DNA of 64,000 bases from CADEED01 sp036677145 (GCA_036677145.1 JAKFFF010000101.1:124001-188000); one strand, 5' to 3'. Positions 1 to 9,118 are shown, numbered from the stretch's first letter. Translations and numbers: made by a program. The notes: generated by a model from the sequence alone, not told the origin.

Positions 1-210
1 CGCGGCGTGACGGGTTGGGTCGAGATCGAATTCACCGTGCGCACCGACGGCTCGACCGGTGACATCGCGGTCACCAACTCCAGCCCGCGCCGGACGTTCG
101 ATACGTCGGCCACCACGGCGGTGTCTCAATGGCGTTACAAGCCGGTGATGCGCGACGGCAAGGCGATCGAACAACGCGTCGCCGTGCGCATCCGCTTCGC
201 GGACGAATAG
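1..210 (+). CDS. TonB C-terminal domain protein (5' end outside window)
   Basis: The reading frame is open from base 1 and stops at TAG 208-210, so only the last 69 residues are present. The visible part is a TonB C-terminal fold: a GWVEIEFTVRTDGS strand, then an alternating beta pattern and the SQWRYKPVMRDGKAIEQRV stretch typical of energy-transducer TonB or TonB-like proteins. Such domains sit in the periplasm and contact TonB-dependent outer-membrane receptors, or serve as adhesive domains in other envelope proteins. The next gene starts 4 bases downstream, so it is probably co-transcribed with the kinase pair that follows. The N-terminus, and therefore any membrane anchor, cannot be seen. 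Confidence 0.8.
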   Translation, partial: RGVTGWVEIEFTVRTDGSTGDIAVTNSSPRRTFDTSATTAVSQWRYKPVMRDGKAIEQRVAVRIRFADE

Positions 211-214
211 ATAG

Positions 215-1744
215 ATGGACGAGCCGCGCCCACAACGATTCCTGATCGTCGAGAACGACGCCAAGTACGCGAGCTGGCTGCAGCACGCGATCGGCACCGG
301 CTGGCCGGCCGACTCGATCATCGTGATGGACTGGACTTCCTTCGGCCGGGTGCGCACGGCGATGACCGTGCGCGATTACGACATCGTGATGCTCGCGCTG
401 ACGTTCGACGAGGGCATCGAGGAGCCGACCACCGACGCGCTCGAATGGATCCGCAAGCTGCGCAGCCAGCCCGGATTTCCGGAGATGATCATCCTCGCGG
501 AGGGCGGCAGCGAACTGGTCGCCGTGCGTACGTTGCGGCTCGGCGCGGCTGACTATCTACCCAAGCGGCTGCTGACGCCACCGCGCCTGCAGCGCTCGCT
601 CAAGCTCACGTTGCGCGCCATCGAAAAGGAAACACAGCGGCGCGCCGAACGTGCGGCGCTTGCCGCCCAGAAAGCCGGTCCGGACGGCAAGTCCGCGCCG
701 GACAAGCCGGCCGAAGCCGCCGCACCGGCGACGCTGATTTCCACGCAATCCGGTGCACTGCTCGCCAGTGCCGCCGCGCTTGCGACCGCGGCGCCGCCCG
801 TCCCCGCGGCGCCCCGCTCCGATCCGGCCGACGTTTCGCTGCCCACCGTCAACAAGGAAGCCAAACCCGTCGCGCCGGCCGCTCACCAGATTCCGGGCTA
901 TACGCTGTTGCAGAAAATCGGCGAGTCCGAGGCCGCGGCGGTGTACCTGGCGATCTCCGAGGATGTCGGACACAACGTCGCGCTCAAGATCAGCAAGCGC
1001 AAGCACTCCGCCGACCCGAACGACACGGGCCAGCGCGCCATCATGTTCCAGCGCGAATTCGAAGCGATCGCCGCGCTCGATCATCCGTCCATCATCGACC
1101 TGTTCGACTACGGCATCCACGAAGGGGTCGAATACCTCGCGATGGAGTATTTCCCCTGCGGCGATCTGAAGGCGCGCCTGCAGAATCCGCTGACCGCCGA
1201 CGAGGCGATCGCCTTCCTGCAGGAAATCGCGCGCTCGCTGAAAGTGGTGCACGAGGCGGGAATCATCCATCGCGACCTCAAGCCACCGAACGTCATGCTG
1301 CGCGACAACGGCAGCGTCGTGCTGATCGACTTCGGCCTGGCACGCAGCCTGCTGTCCGGCGACGGCAGCACGCGCACCGGCGTCCTGCGCGGCTCGCCTT
1401 ACTACATGAGTCCCGAGCAGGCGCAGGGTGAGGCGCTCGATGCGCGCACCGACCTGTACAGCCTCGGCGTGATCCTCTACGAGATGCTTTCCGGCAAGAA
1501 GCCTTACCTCGGCGCGTCCGCGATCGACGTGTTGCAGCAGCACGTCATGGCGCCGGTGCCGGAGCTGCCCGTGCAACATCTGGCCTATCAACCCCTGCTC
1601 GAACGACTGATGTCCAAGTCGCGCGAGAACCGCATCGGCTCCTGCGACGAGTTGCTGAACGCGCTCGGGCAGATGGCCCATGCGATGCGCGACGGCGGAA
1701 CCATGGACCCCGCGGCGCTGATTTCGGCCGGCGCCCGGAGCTGA
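215..1744 (+). CDS. Ser/Thr protein kinase with degenerate N-terminal receiver domain
   Basis: 509 residues. Residues about 8-130 resemble a response-regulator receiver domain: the acidic N-terminal cluster VENDAK and the conserved lysine in ADYLPK (K117) are present, but the phospho-acceptor aspartate position is alanine (VMLA, A61), so it is probably a pseudo-receiver. An Ala/Pro-rich linker (about 145-220) leads to a Hanks-type kinase domain (about 229-490) with VALK lysine K258, HRDLKPPN (D354) and DFG (D372-G374), so catalysis should be intact. The glycine-rich loop is weak (GESEAAAV, lacking the second and third glycines). No membrane segment is visible, so it is likely cytoplasmic. It sits 4 bases after a TonB-like gene and 7 bases before a CheA-like ATPase gene, which suggests one signalling operon. 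The substrate is unknown. Confidence 0.88.
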   Translation: MDEPRPQRFLIVENDAKYASWLQHAIGTGWPADSIIVMDWTSFGRVRTAMTVRDYDIVMLALTFDEGIEEPTTDALEWIRKLRSQPGFPEMIILAEGGSELVAVRTLRLGAADYLPKRLLTPPRLQRSLKLTLRAIEKETQRRAERAALAAQKAGPDGKSAPDKPAEAAAPATLISTQSGALLASAAALATAAPPVPAAPRSDPADVSLPTVNKEAKPVAPAAHQIPGYTLLQKIGESEAAAVYLAISEDVGHNVALKISKRKHSADPNDTGQRAIMFQREFEAIAALDHPSIIDLFDYGIHEGVEYLAMEYFPCGDLKARLQNPLTADEAIAFLQEIARSLKVVHEAGIIHRDLKPPNVMLRDNGSVVLIDFGLARSLLSGDGSTRTGVLRGSPYYMSPEQAQGEALDARTDLYSLGVILYEMLSGKKPYLGASAIDVLQQHVMAPVPELPVQHLAYQPLLERLMSKSRENRIGSCDELLNALGQMAHAMRDGGTMDPAALISAGARS

Positions 1745-1751
1745 GCGGCGC

Positions 1752-3875
1752 ATGGAGTACATCAACTTCCCCATCGTGGCGCTCGGCACGGCGTTGATCT
1801 GCCTGATCGGCGTTTCGATCTACGCGATCATGCAGCGCGGCAGCCTGCGCTCCCGGGACGAACAACTCGTCGTGGCGCGTGCGCAGGCCTACGCGATGCT
1901 CGAGCTGTCACAGGCCGGCGTGTTGTTCCTCGATCGCGAGCACAAGCTCATGGGCGAGGCTTCGGCGGCTGCGCCGGAGTTGTTAGGTCACACCTGCGCG
2001 CCCGGAACCGCGTTCGTCCAGGCGATCGCCGACCTGGTCGACGTGCACGTGCGCCGCGCAACCGTCGCGTACCTGGAATCACTGTGGCAGGCCGAACCCA
2101 ACGCGGTGGTCGACGCCACCGCGAATCCACTGCAGCGCGTGCATTCCGGCTCGCGTCACCTCGCCATACGCTTCGCGCGCCTGGTCGTCGATGGCCGCGT
2201 TCATCACATCATCGCGTCGCTCGAGAAGATTTCGGCGCCGCGAATCGTGCCGCACACGATCGAAGTGCCGGCCCTCAACGAAGAGACGTTCGCGAAACGC
2301 CTGGCCGGCGAAACCGGTACGCGACCTGCGCTCAACGTGCCGACGCTGACCGAAGTGGCGATGCCAGCTGCCCCGGTCGCGGCGCCCGCGAACAACTCGT
2401 CAGCCGCGCCGGCCTCTCCCGAATGGGCGCCGGGCCTGACCAGCGAGTTCCAGATCGGACCGCTCGACGTCACGTCGGACTCGCTGCCGACGGCGGCGCC
2501 GCCATCGGTCTCGTTGCCGGCGCTCGCGCAGGTTTCCGTGAAGGCCGAGGCCGCGAACACCGAGGCCGCGAAGACCGGCAAGATCGAAACGATGGACTCG
2601 CTCACGAACTCCCAGTCGGGCGAAGTCCTGCTGCCGCCGCTCGCGACAGCCGCCGCGGCCGGCGCGAACACGATTTCCGACGACGACGCGAATCACCTCG
2701 CGACCACGATCACTTCGCCGGAAGCCATGGGCAACTCGCCCAAGCCCGCCGTGCAATTCGATCCGGCCGCCATCATCGAGCCGCGCGACCCGCGCCTGAC
2801 CGAAGTGCTCGGGGAAGTCATGCACGTCGATGCCGCGCGGCTGGAGGGTTTCCTCGCCGAGGCGCGCGACAAGGCCGGGCAGCTGCGCGCCATCATCAAA
2901 CTACCCGCGCGCGAGCCGCAGGCGTTTCGCGAAAAACTGGTCCTGATCCTCGAGCTCATTCGCGGCATTCATGCGCGCGCGAAGCGCCTGCCGCTGCCCT
3001 CCGTGTGCGAGCGCGCGCAACGCTTCGAGGAAGCGCTCAATGGTTTGCGCGACCGCCAGCAGTTGTCGGGCAATGATTTCCTGCCGCTCGCGGTCAAACT
3101 CGACGATCTGCTGAGCCACCTGGCGATCCAGGGCGAGGTCGTCACTCGCCTGCGCGAATGGCGCGTGCAGCAGGGCGAACCGCCGGCGTCGGACATCGAG
3201 TCGACCCGCCGCTCGGCCACCGCCACCGGCACCACGATCCGCCAGCCGCGCATGCATCGCGAGCCGCCGCCGGCGACATCCGCCACGCAGAAACTCGCGC
3301 GCCTCTCGGATCTTTCGCAGGAAAGCCTCGACGAGATGGCTCAATTCCTCGCCGACATGTACGGCAAACGTGTCTCGCTGGTCGTCGTCGGTCTCGAAGA
3401 CGTGCCCGGCAACTACCGGCGCGTGATCGAAAAGATTCTCGGGCAGCTCATTCACAACGCCATCCGCCACGGCGTCGAACCCCCCACCGATCGTGCACTC
3501 GTGGACAAACCCGAGATCGGCACCGTTGCCGTGCAGTTCGCGCAGATCGGTCCGGATGGATTCCAGCTCAGCGTCCAGGACGACGGGCGTGGCCTCGATC
3601 ACGACAAGATCCGCTCGGAAGCCGTGCGCCAGGGCGTGTTCACCAGCGACGTCGCCGCGAGCATCGATCCGCGCAAACTCGCGAACCTCATCTTCCGCCC
3701 GGGTTTCACCACGGTCGCCGATGGCGGCGCGCGCGGCAATGGAATGGACGTGGTGCGCGAGATGGTGAACAAGGTCGGCGGCCGCGTCGGCATCGCGACC
3801 AAGCCCGGTGAATACACGCGCTTCCGCGTGACGTTGCCACACGTCAAGAACGCCTCCGACGCCGCGGTGGCCTGA
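1752..3875 (+). CDS. membrane-anchored CheA-like histidine kinase/ATPase protein
   Basis: 707 residues. One N-terminal membrane segment (about 6-27) is followed by a region with weak PAS-like character, a long low-complexity Ala/Pro/Thr-rich stretch, a helical segment around residues 355-465 that could be a degenerate Hpt bundle (IHARAKRLPLP resembles a phosphotransfer histidine site but lacks the usual HxxKG), and a C-terminal HATPase domain. The ATPase boxes are clear: N box LIHNAIRHGVE (about 564-574), G1 DDGRGLD (about 609), F box IFRPGFTT, and G2 ARGNGMDVV (about 658). The N box and spacing look more like CheA than like ordinary sensor kinases. No CheW-like regulatory domain follows. It is encoded right after the pseudo-receiver kinase, so the two may act together. 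The phosphorylation site is uncertain. Confidence 0.75.
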   Translation: MEYINFPIVALGTALICLIGVSIYAIMQRGSLRSRDEQLVVARAQAYAMLELSQAGVLFLDREHKLMGEASAAAPELLGHTCAPGTAFVQAIADLVDVHVRRATVAYLESLWQAEPNAVVDATANPLQRVHSGSRHLAIRFARLVVDGRVHHIIASLEKISAPRIVPHTIEVPALNEETFAKRLAGETGTRPALNVPTLTEVAMPAAPVAAPANNSSAAPASPEWAPGLTSEFQIGPLDVTSDSLPTAAPPSVSLPALAQVSVKAEAANTEAAKTGKIETMDSLTNSQSGEVLLPPLATAAAAGANTISDDDANHLATTITSPEAMGNSPKPAVQFDPAAIIEPRDPRLTEVLGEVMHVDAARLEGFLAEARDKAGQLRAIIKLPAREPQAFREKLVLILELIRGIHARAKRLPLPSVCERAQRFEEALNGLRDRQQLSGNDFLPLAVKLDDLLSHLAIQGEVVTRLREWRVQQGEPPASDIESTRRSATATGTTIRQPRMHREPPPATSATQKLARLSDLSQESLDEMAQFLADMYGKRVSLVVVGLEDVPGNYRRVIEKILGQLIHNAIRHGVEPPTDRALVDKPEIGTVAVQFAQIGPDGFQLSVQDDGRGLDHDKIRSEAVRQGVFTSDVAASIDPRKLANLIFRPGFTTVADGGARGNGMDVVREMVNKVGGRVGIATKPGEYTRFRVTLPHVKNASDAAVA

Positions 3876-3883
3876 GGCCGCGA

Positions 3884-4081
3884 TCAGCTTTCCTGCGTGA
3901 ATCGGTATCGATCGCGCACGTGTTCGTTGAAGAACTCACCTTTCGAGAACGCGCGCCGCATCTCGTCGTACGTGTCGACGGGGACGTCGTAATACCGGTA
4001 CTTGCGCCCGGAAACGAAAATCACGTCCAGGTGACGATCGGCGGGATCGTAGCGATACGTGCGGATGACACTCGACGGCAT
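3884..4081 (-). CDS. KTSC domain protein
   Basis: 65 residues from the ATG whose complement is 4079-4081. The frame is open further upstream, but the extra residues are basic and unlike the family, so I use the start reading MPSSVIRTYRYD. The whole product is one KTSC domain (first described at the C-terminus of some lysyl-tRNA synthetases): a strand pair DRHLDVIFVSGRKYRYYDVP followed by a helix ending in GEFFNEHVRDRYRF. The role is unknown; members are often stand-alone small proteins. It ends 8 bases from the stop of the convergent CheA-like gene. Confidence 0.75.
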   Translation of the reverse strand: MPSSVIRTYRYDPADRHLDVIFVSGRKYRYYDVPVDTYDEMRRAFSKGEFFNEHVRDRYRFTQES

Positions 4082-4163
4082 GCACGGTTGACGACCCAAC
4101 CGCGCGCGAGTTGCGCGCGGCCCGGCGGTCGCGGATTCGTCCGACCGCAACGGGCGGCGCCGT

Positions 4164-5474
4164 TTACTTCCCGTCCGGCTGCTTTTCCTTCTCGAAGCGC
4201 TTGCCCAGCCACCATCCATTGAAGGCCCACAATGCAGCAACCGACGCGGCAATCAGCGCCTGCGCGGTTCCGCCCATTCCGACCACATCGAGCAGCTTCT
4301 TGATCTGCGCGAAGCCGGCATCGGCGATGCGGTACACGGCCACGTCGCAGACGTTCTTGGCCTTGTACTTGCTCTCCTTGTCCACCTTGCTGAAGAGCAT
4401 CTCGCGCCCCGGGCGGATGAAGGCGTATTCACCCCAGCGGCGCACCACCATGGCGATTGCCATCACGCTGAAGGTTCCAAACGCGGCATATACCGTGAGC
4501 CCGAACACCATCACGAGCGGAATGGACACCAGCAGCACGATCACGCCCAGGCGCGTGGCGATGAGGCCGGTGAGAAAAAGCTGTGTCACGAACACGAGCA
4601 ATTGCACGATGAAATCGAGGCTCGCGAACACCTGCGTGCGCGCCGCCAGTTCTTCGAACTTCTGCTCCACCATTTCGAGCTGCTCGAAGTAGAGGAAGGT
4701 ATTGATCGCCGAAATGCCGGCGATGAACAGCGCGATGCCCCGCAGGTAGGGATTGCGCATCACCAGCATGAAACCCGCGAATGGATTGCCGCCGAGCGCG
4801 CGTTCGCGCTCCGACAGGTGCGCGGGACCGGATGCGGCATCGGGCGAGAAACGCCGCCATTCCAGTATGAGCAGCCGCTGCAGGATGATGGCCACCACGT
4901 ACATGCCCGCGCCGAAATACAGCACGCCCGCGTTGCCGATGATCTTCACCAGCAGCGCGGTCAGCATCGGCCCGAAGAACGCGCCGGCCGTGCCGCCGGC
5001 CGCGATGAGGCCGATCAGGCGTTTGCTCTGCTCGCTCGAGATGATCTCGAGAATCAGGCTCCAGAACATCGAGACCAGCAGCAGGTTCATCACGCTGATC
5101 GCGACGTAGAACACCTTCGCAACCAGCGGATCCGGATCGTGGCCGACGAAGATCTGGGCGGTGACCACGAACGCGACGACCATGAAACCGTAGATCGCGG
5201 GAATCAGCACGGCGCGGCGGATGTGCGCCACCAGCCAGCCATACAACGGCACGATGAGAATCGCGAAAAGCGCGGTGAACAACCAGAGATCCTGAGTGGC
5301 CGCGCGGCCGAGGATCGTGCCGATGGTCTCGCGCACCGGGCGCACGGCGAAATAGCCGCCGAGCACGCAGAACAACAGGAGGAAACCCGTGACGACGATG
5401 CGCGCTTCGGCGCCATTCACGGGGAACCACGGCTTTTTGCTAGGTGACGCCGGGGCGCCCTGGGTTGTATTCAT
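4164..5474 (-). CDS. MFS-type transporter, Npt (ATP:ADP antiporter)-like
   Basis: 436 residues with about 11-12 hydrophobic membrane segments. The first segment carries the motif GGYFAVRPVRETIG, which resembles the YY-LRP-RD motif seen in bacterial proteins annotated as Npt1/Npt2 nucleotide transporters and related MFS permeases. It is likely an inner-membrane permease; the substrate cannot be told from sequence, and nucleotide exchange is only a family-level suggestion. The C-terminus is Lys/Glu-rich (RFEKEKQPDGK). It lies 11 bases upstream of the start of nothing obvious on its own strand; the metallo-hydrolase gene ends 11 bases before its start, so the two may be read together. Confidence 0.65.
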   Translation of the reverse strand: MNTTQGAPASPSKKPWFPVNGAEARIVVTGFLLLFCVLGGYFAVRPVRETIGTILGRAATQDLWLFTALFAILIVPLYGWLVAHIRRAVLIPAIYGFMVVAFVVTAQIFVGHDPDPLVAKVFYVAISVMNLLLVSMFWSLILEIISSEQSKRLIGLIAAGGTAGAFFGPMLTALLVKIIGNAGVLYFGAGMYVVAIILQRLLILEWRRFSPDAASGPAHLSERERALGGNPFAGFMLVMRNPYLRGIALFIAGISAINTFLYFEQLEMVEQKFEELAARTQVFASLDFIVQLLVFVTQLFLTGLIATRLGVIVLLVSIPLVMVFGLTVYAAFGTFSVMAIAMVVRRWGEYAFIRPGREMLFSKVDKESKYKAKNVCDVAVYRIADAGFAQIKKLLDVVGMGGTAQALIAASVAALWAFNGWWLGKRFEKEKQPDGK

Positions 5475-5485
5475 TCGCGAAGATT

Positions 5486-6907
5486 CTAGGGGGTGGGCGT
5501 GTCGCGAGCCAGCGCGGTCAAGTCAGCCAGATCGATTTTCAGGCCGGGCTGAGTCACCGTGGCGGATGCACCGCGCTCGCGCAATTTCACCGCCAGTGCT
5601 TCAGCGGCGGGCACTTCACCATGCACCAGGTACACCGGTGGCCGCGGCGCGAAGCTGTCGTACCAGCGCAGCAGATCCGCCTGGTCACCGTGCGCGGAGA
5701 GTCCGCCGAGCGTGTGGATCTGCGCGGCGACGTTTATCGGCTGGCCGTGAATGCGCACCTGCGGCCGGCGATCGACGAGTTCGCGCCCGAGCGTGCCGGG
5801 CGCCTGGAACCCGACGATGACCACGTGTGATTCGGGCCGCGGCAGATTGCGCTTGAGGTGATGCAGGATGCGCCCGCCATTCGCCATGCCGCTGCCCGCG
5901 ATGATGATCGCGCCGCTGCGCACGTTGTTGATGGCGCGGGATTCGTCCGCTGTTTCCGTCAGCGTGAGATTGGGCAGCGGCGGCATCTCGTGGAACGAGT
6001 TGCGCAGCCGCGCGGCCTCTTCGTCGAAGCGATCCGGATGGCGCCAGTAGACGCGGCTGGCGGCGATCGCCATCGGACTGTCGAGAAAGATGCGCCAGCG
6101 GGCGATGTGCCAGGCGCCGTAGTTCTTCGCGAGTAGATAGAGCAGCTCCTGGCTGCGGCCGATCGCGAAGGCGGGCACGATGACGTTGCCGCCACCGCTG
6201 GCGGCGGCCGCGAGCACCGCGCCGAATTCCCGCTCGGTGTCGGTGCGCCCGCGATGGCGCCGGTCGCCGTAGGTGCTTTCCATGAGCACGGCGTCGGCCG
6301 ATTCGAAGCGCCACGGATCCTGCAGGATCGGTGAGTCGTACTGGCCGAGGTCACCCGAGAACACGATCTTGCGCGACACACCGGCTTCACTCACCCACAA
6401 CTCGACGCTCGAGGAACCCAGGATGTGCCCGGCTTCGCGCACCCGCACGCGGATGCCCGGCAGCAATTCCCGCGGCGTGTCGTACGGGATGGTCTCGAGC
6501 AGTTCCAGTGTCGCGGCGACGTCTTCGAGGTCGTACAAGGGCATCGTGCGCCGGGCATCCGCCGGCAGATCGCGATTGGCGCGTTCCGCGTCGCGTATCG
6601 CCAGTGATGCCGAATCCCGCAGCAGGATGGGGACGAGTTCGGCGCACGCCGGGTTGGTGTATATCGGTCCGCGAAACCCGCGCTTCACGAGCAGCGGCAG
6701 CCGCCCGCAGTGATCGATATGCGTGTGGCTCAGCACCACGGCGTCGATCCCGGACGCTTCGAACGGAAATGGAGCGCGGTTGCGCTCGATCGCGTCCCGG
6801 CCGCCCTGGACCATGCCGCAATCGAGCAGCAGCTGCCGCCCGCCCGCCCGCACGATGTGGCAGGAACCGGTGACCTCTCCCGCGGCTCCGAAAAATTCCA
6901 TTTCCAT
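5486..6907 (-). CDS. MBL-fold beta-CASP hydrolase (RNA-processing type)
   Basis: 473 residues. It has the metallo-beta-lactamase zinc motif HTHIDH (61-66), a later AGHILGSSSVEL histidine motif, FSGDLG with the bridging aspartate, and beta-CASP elements: ESTYGDR, GNVIVPAFAIGRSQE, and near the C-terminus GLSAHGDQ. These mark the YSH1/CPSF73-like group of nucleases acting on RNA; in bacteria many are annotated as RNA-specific exonucleases or simply MBL-fold hydrolases. Length and order of motifs match the family. The ATG is followed by MEMEFFGAAGEVTGSCH, typical of these proteins. It is divergent from the molybdenum hydroxylase gene, with 51 bases between the two starts. Confidence 0.9.
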   Translation of the reverse strand: MEMEFFGAAGEVTGSCHIVRAGGRQLLLDCGMVQGGRDAIERNRAPFPFEASGIDAVVLSHTHIDHCGRLPLLVKRGFRGPIYTNPACAELVPILLRDSASLAIRDAERANRDLPADARRTMPLYDLEDVAATLELLETIPYDTPRELLPGIRVRVREAGHILGSSSVELWVSEAGVSRKIVFSGDLGQYDSPILQDPWRFESADAVLMESTYGDRRHRGRTDTEREFGAVLAAAASGGGNVIVPAFAIGRSQELLYLLAKNYGAWHIARWRIFLDSPMAIAASRVYWRHPDRFDEEAARLRNSFHEMPPLPNLTLTETADESRAINNVRSGAIIIAGSGMANGGRILHHLKRNLPRPESHVVIVGFQAPGTLGRELVDRRPQVRIHGQPINVAAQIHTLGGLSAHGDQADLLRWYDSFAPRPPVYLVHGEVPAAEALAVKLRERGASATVTQPGLKIDLADLTALARDTPTP

Positions 6908-6958
6908 GGCGGCCGTACCTTAACATCGCGGCATTCATTGAGTTCCACGGAGACCGCC

Positions 6959-9118
6959 ATGAGCGACACTTCTCCCCGTCTCGACCGTCGCAATTTCATC
7001 ATTGCCGGCGCCCTTGCCACGGGTGTCGCGGTGGGCATCTACGTGGGCAAGCGGCGTTTCGAAGGCGCCGAGGACGGCAGCGTCGCCAGCGGCCGTACGC
7101 TGCAACCGAATGCTTACGTGCGCGTCGCGCCCGATGACTCGGTCACGGTCGTCATCGGCAAATCCGAGATGGGCCAGGGCATCTACACCGGCATCGCGAT
7201 GGCGATCGCCGAAGAACTCGATGTGAACCCGTCCCGTGTGAAGGTCGAATTCGCGGGCGCCGATCCGGCGTTCAACGTGCCGTTCGCGCCGGTGCAGTTC
7301 ACCGGCGGCAGCATGAGCACCAGCACTACCTACTCGCAGATGCGCGAGGCGGGCGCGCGCGTACGCGCGATGCTGGTCGCCGCGGCGGCGCAGCGCTGGA
7401 GTGTGGATGCGGCTTCGCTGCGCACCGAGGACGGCGTGGTGTTCAACGGCTCGCGCAAGCTCAGCTACGGCAAACTCGCCGATGCCGCGGCGGCGCTGCC
7501 GGTCCCGGAGAAAGTCACGCTCAAGGATCCGGCGCAGTTTCGATATCTCGGCAAACCACAGCAGCGGCTCGACGCGCCGGCGAAGGTGGATGGCAGCGCG
7601 AAGTTCGGCCTCGACATGCGCGTGCCGGGAATGTTGTTCGCCGTCATCGCGCACCCGCCGGTGATCGGCGCGAAAGTCGCGCGTATCGATGACAGCGCGA
7701 CACGCGCGGTTGCCGGCGTGGTGGACGTGAAGGAAATTCCCGCCGGAATCGTCGTGTACGCCAGCAATACCTGGGCCGCGAAGCGTGGCCGCGAGGCGCT
7801 GAAAATCGATTGGAACGAAGGCGCGAACCGCAACTTCTCGACCGCCGCGTTGCGGCGGCAGTACCAGCAGCTCGTGCGCCAGCCCGGAGTCGTGGCGCAC
7901 GACGCGGGTGATGCACGCAAGGCGCTCGCGGGCGCGGCGAAAAAGCTCGAAGTCGAATACGAACTTCCCTACCTGGCGCATTCACCGATGGAGCCGCTCA
8001 ACTGCCTGGCGGACGTGCGCGCCGATGGTGTCGACCTTTATCTCGGCACGCAGATGCAATCGCCGGATCGCGATGCGGCGGCCAAGGCGCTCGGCGTGGA
8101 TCCGTCGACGGTGAAGATGCACATCGCGTTCCTGGGCGGCGGCTTCGGCCGGCGCGCGCAGAAATTTTCGGAGGCGGCGGTGGACGCCGCGCTGGCGTCA
8201 AAGGCCATCGGCAAGCCGGTGCTCGTGACGCAGACGCGCGAAGACGATGTGACGGGGTTGTTCTACCGTCCGTTCGTGGTGTCGCGCGTTCGCGCGGGGG
8301 TCGATGCGGATGGCGCGCCGGTGGCCTGGCAACAGACCGTCGTGGGCCAGGGCGTGCTGCGCAACAGCCCCTTCGAGGGATTCATCCCGAAAGATCAGAA
8401 ATACGATCAGACGATCGTCGAAGGCATCGTGGACATGCCGTACGGCTTTCCCAATCTTTTCGTGGACGTTCACGAGGGCAACCCCACCGTGCCCGTCCAG
8501 TGGTGGCGTTCGGTCGGCCACTCGCAAACCGGGTTCACCGTGAACTGCGCGCTGGATGAGCTGGCCGCGCTCGCGGGGCAGGATCCCGTGGAGATGCGCC
8601 GCAAGTTGTTAGCCGCGAAGCCGCGCCACCTCGCGGTGCTCGATGCGGTCGCGGAGATGAGCAACTGGGCCGGCGGCGCGCCGCAGGGCCGCGGCCGCGG
8701 CGTGGCGCTGCAGGAATCGTTCGGCAGCATCGTCGCGGAAATCGCCGAGGTTTCCGTGGAAGGCGGCAACGTGCGCGTACACAAGGTGTGGTGCGCGATC
8801 GATTGCGGGTTCGCGGCGAATCCGAGCGGCGTGATCGCGCAGATGGAAAGCGGCATCAACTACGGCCTCACCGCGGCGTTGTACGGTGAGATCACCTTCG
8901 CGAACGGCCGCGTCGAACAGAGCAATTTCCACGACTACCAGATCCTGCGCATGAACGAGGCGCCGGAGATCGAAGTGCGCATCATCAACAGCGGCGAGGC
9001 CATGGGCGGTGCGGGCGAGCCCGGCACGCCACCGATCGCGCCGGCGGTGGCGAACGCGATCTTCGCGGCAACCGGCAAACGCGTCCGCAAGTTGCCCATC
9101 ACCAAGAACCTCGCCTGA
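6959..9118 (+). CDS. molybdopterin-binding aldehyde/isoquinoline oxidoreductase large subunit, Tat-exported
   Basis: 719 residues. I choose the ATG at 6959 because GGAG lies 6 bases upstream and the product then starts with a twin-arginine signal (LDRRNFIIAGALATGVAVGIYVG), indicating Tat export of the folded cofactor protein. The body matches the xanthine dehydrogenase/aldehyde oxidase molybdopterin subunit, closest in style to isoquinoline 1-oxidoreductase beta (IorB): LGGGFGRRAQ (about 390) for pterin binding and GGAGEPGTPP (about 683) with the catalytic glutamate. Enzymes of this type need a small 2Fe-2S subunit, and none is encoded beside it. The downstream gene converges 15 bases away. 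The substrate is not predictable. Confidence 0.9.
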   Translation: MSDTSPRLDRRNFIIAGALATGVAVGIYVGKRRFEGAEDGSVASGRTLQPNAYVRVAPDDSVTVVIGKSEMGQGIYTGIAMAIAEELDVNPSRVKVEFAGADPAFNVPFAPVQFTGGSMSTSTTYSQMREAGARVRAMLVAAAAQRWSVDAASLRTEDGVVFNGSRKLSYGKLADAAAALPVPEKVTLKDPAQFRYLGKPQQRLDAPAKVDGSAKFGLDMRVPGMLFAVIAHPPVIGAKVARIDDSATRAVAGVVDVKEIPAGIVVYASNTWAAKRGREALKIDWNEGANRNFSTAALRRQYQQLVRQPGVVAHDAGDARKALAGAAKKLEVEYELPYLAHSPMEPLNCLADVRADGVDLYLGTQMQSPDRDAAAKALGVDPSTVKMHIAFLGGGFGRRAQKFSEAAVDAALASKAIGKPVLVTQTREDDVTGLFYRPFVVSRVRAGVDADGAPVAWQQTVVGQGVLRNSPFEGFIPKDQKYDQTIVEGIVDMPYGFPNLFVDVHEGNPTVPVQWWRSVGHSQTGFTVNCALDELAALAGQDPVEMRRKLLAAKPRHLAVLDAVAEMSNWAGGAPQGRGRGVALQESFGSIVAEIAEVSVEGGNVRVHKVWCAIDCGFAANPSGVIAQMESGINYGLTAALYGEITFANGRVEQSNFHDYQILRMNEAPEIEVRIINSGEAMGGAGEPGTPPIAPAVANAIFAATGKRVRKLPITKNLA

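Noticed and set aside
557..1789. 410-codon open frame antisense to the Ser/Thr kinase gene
   Set aside because: It mirrors the kinase gene, has no domain and has the skewed Arg/Gly/Ala composition of a GC-rich shadow frame.
3884..4252. Longer 122-residue version of the KTSC protein
   Set aside because: The extra N-terminus is Arg/Ser-rich and unlike the family; the internal ATG matches the domain start.
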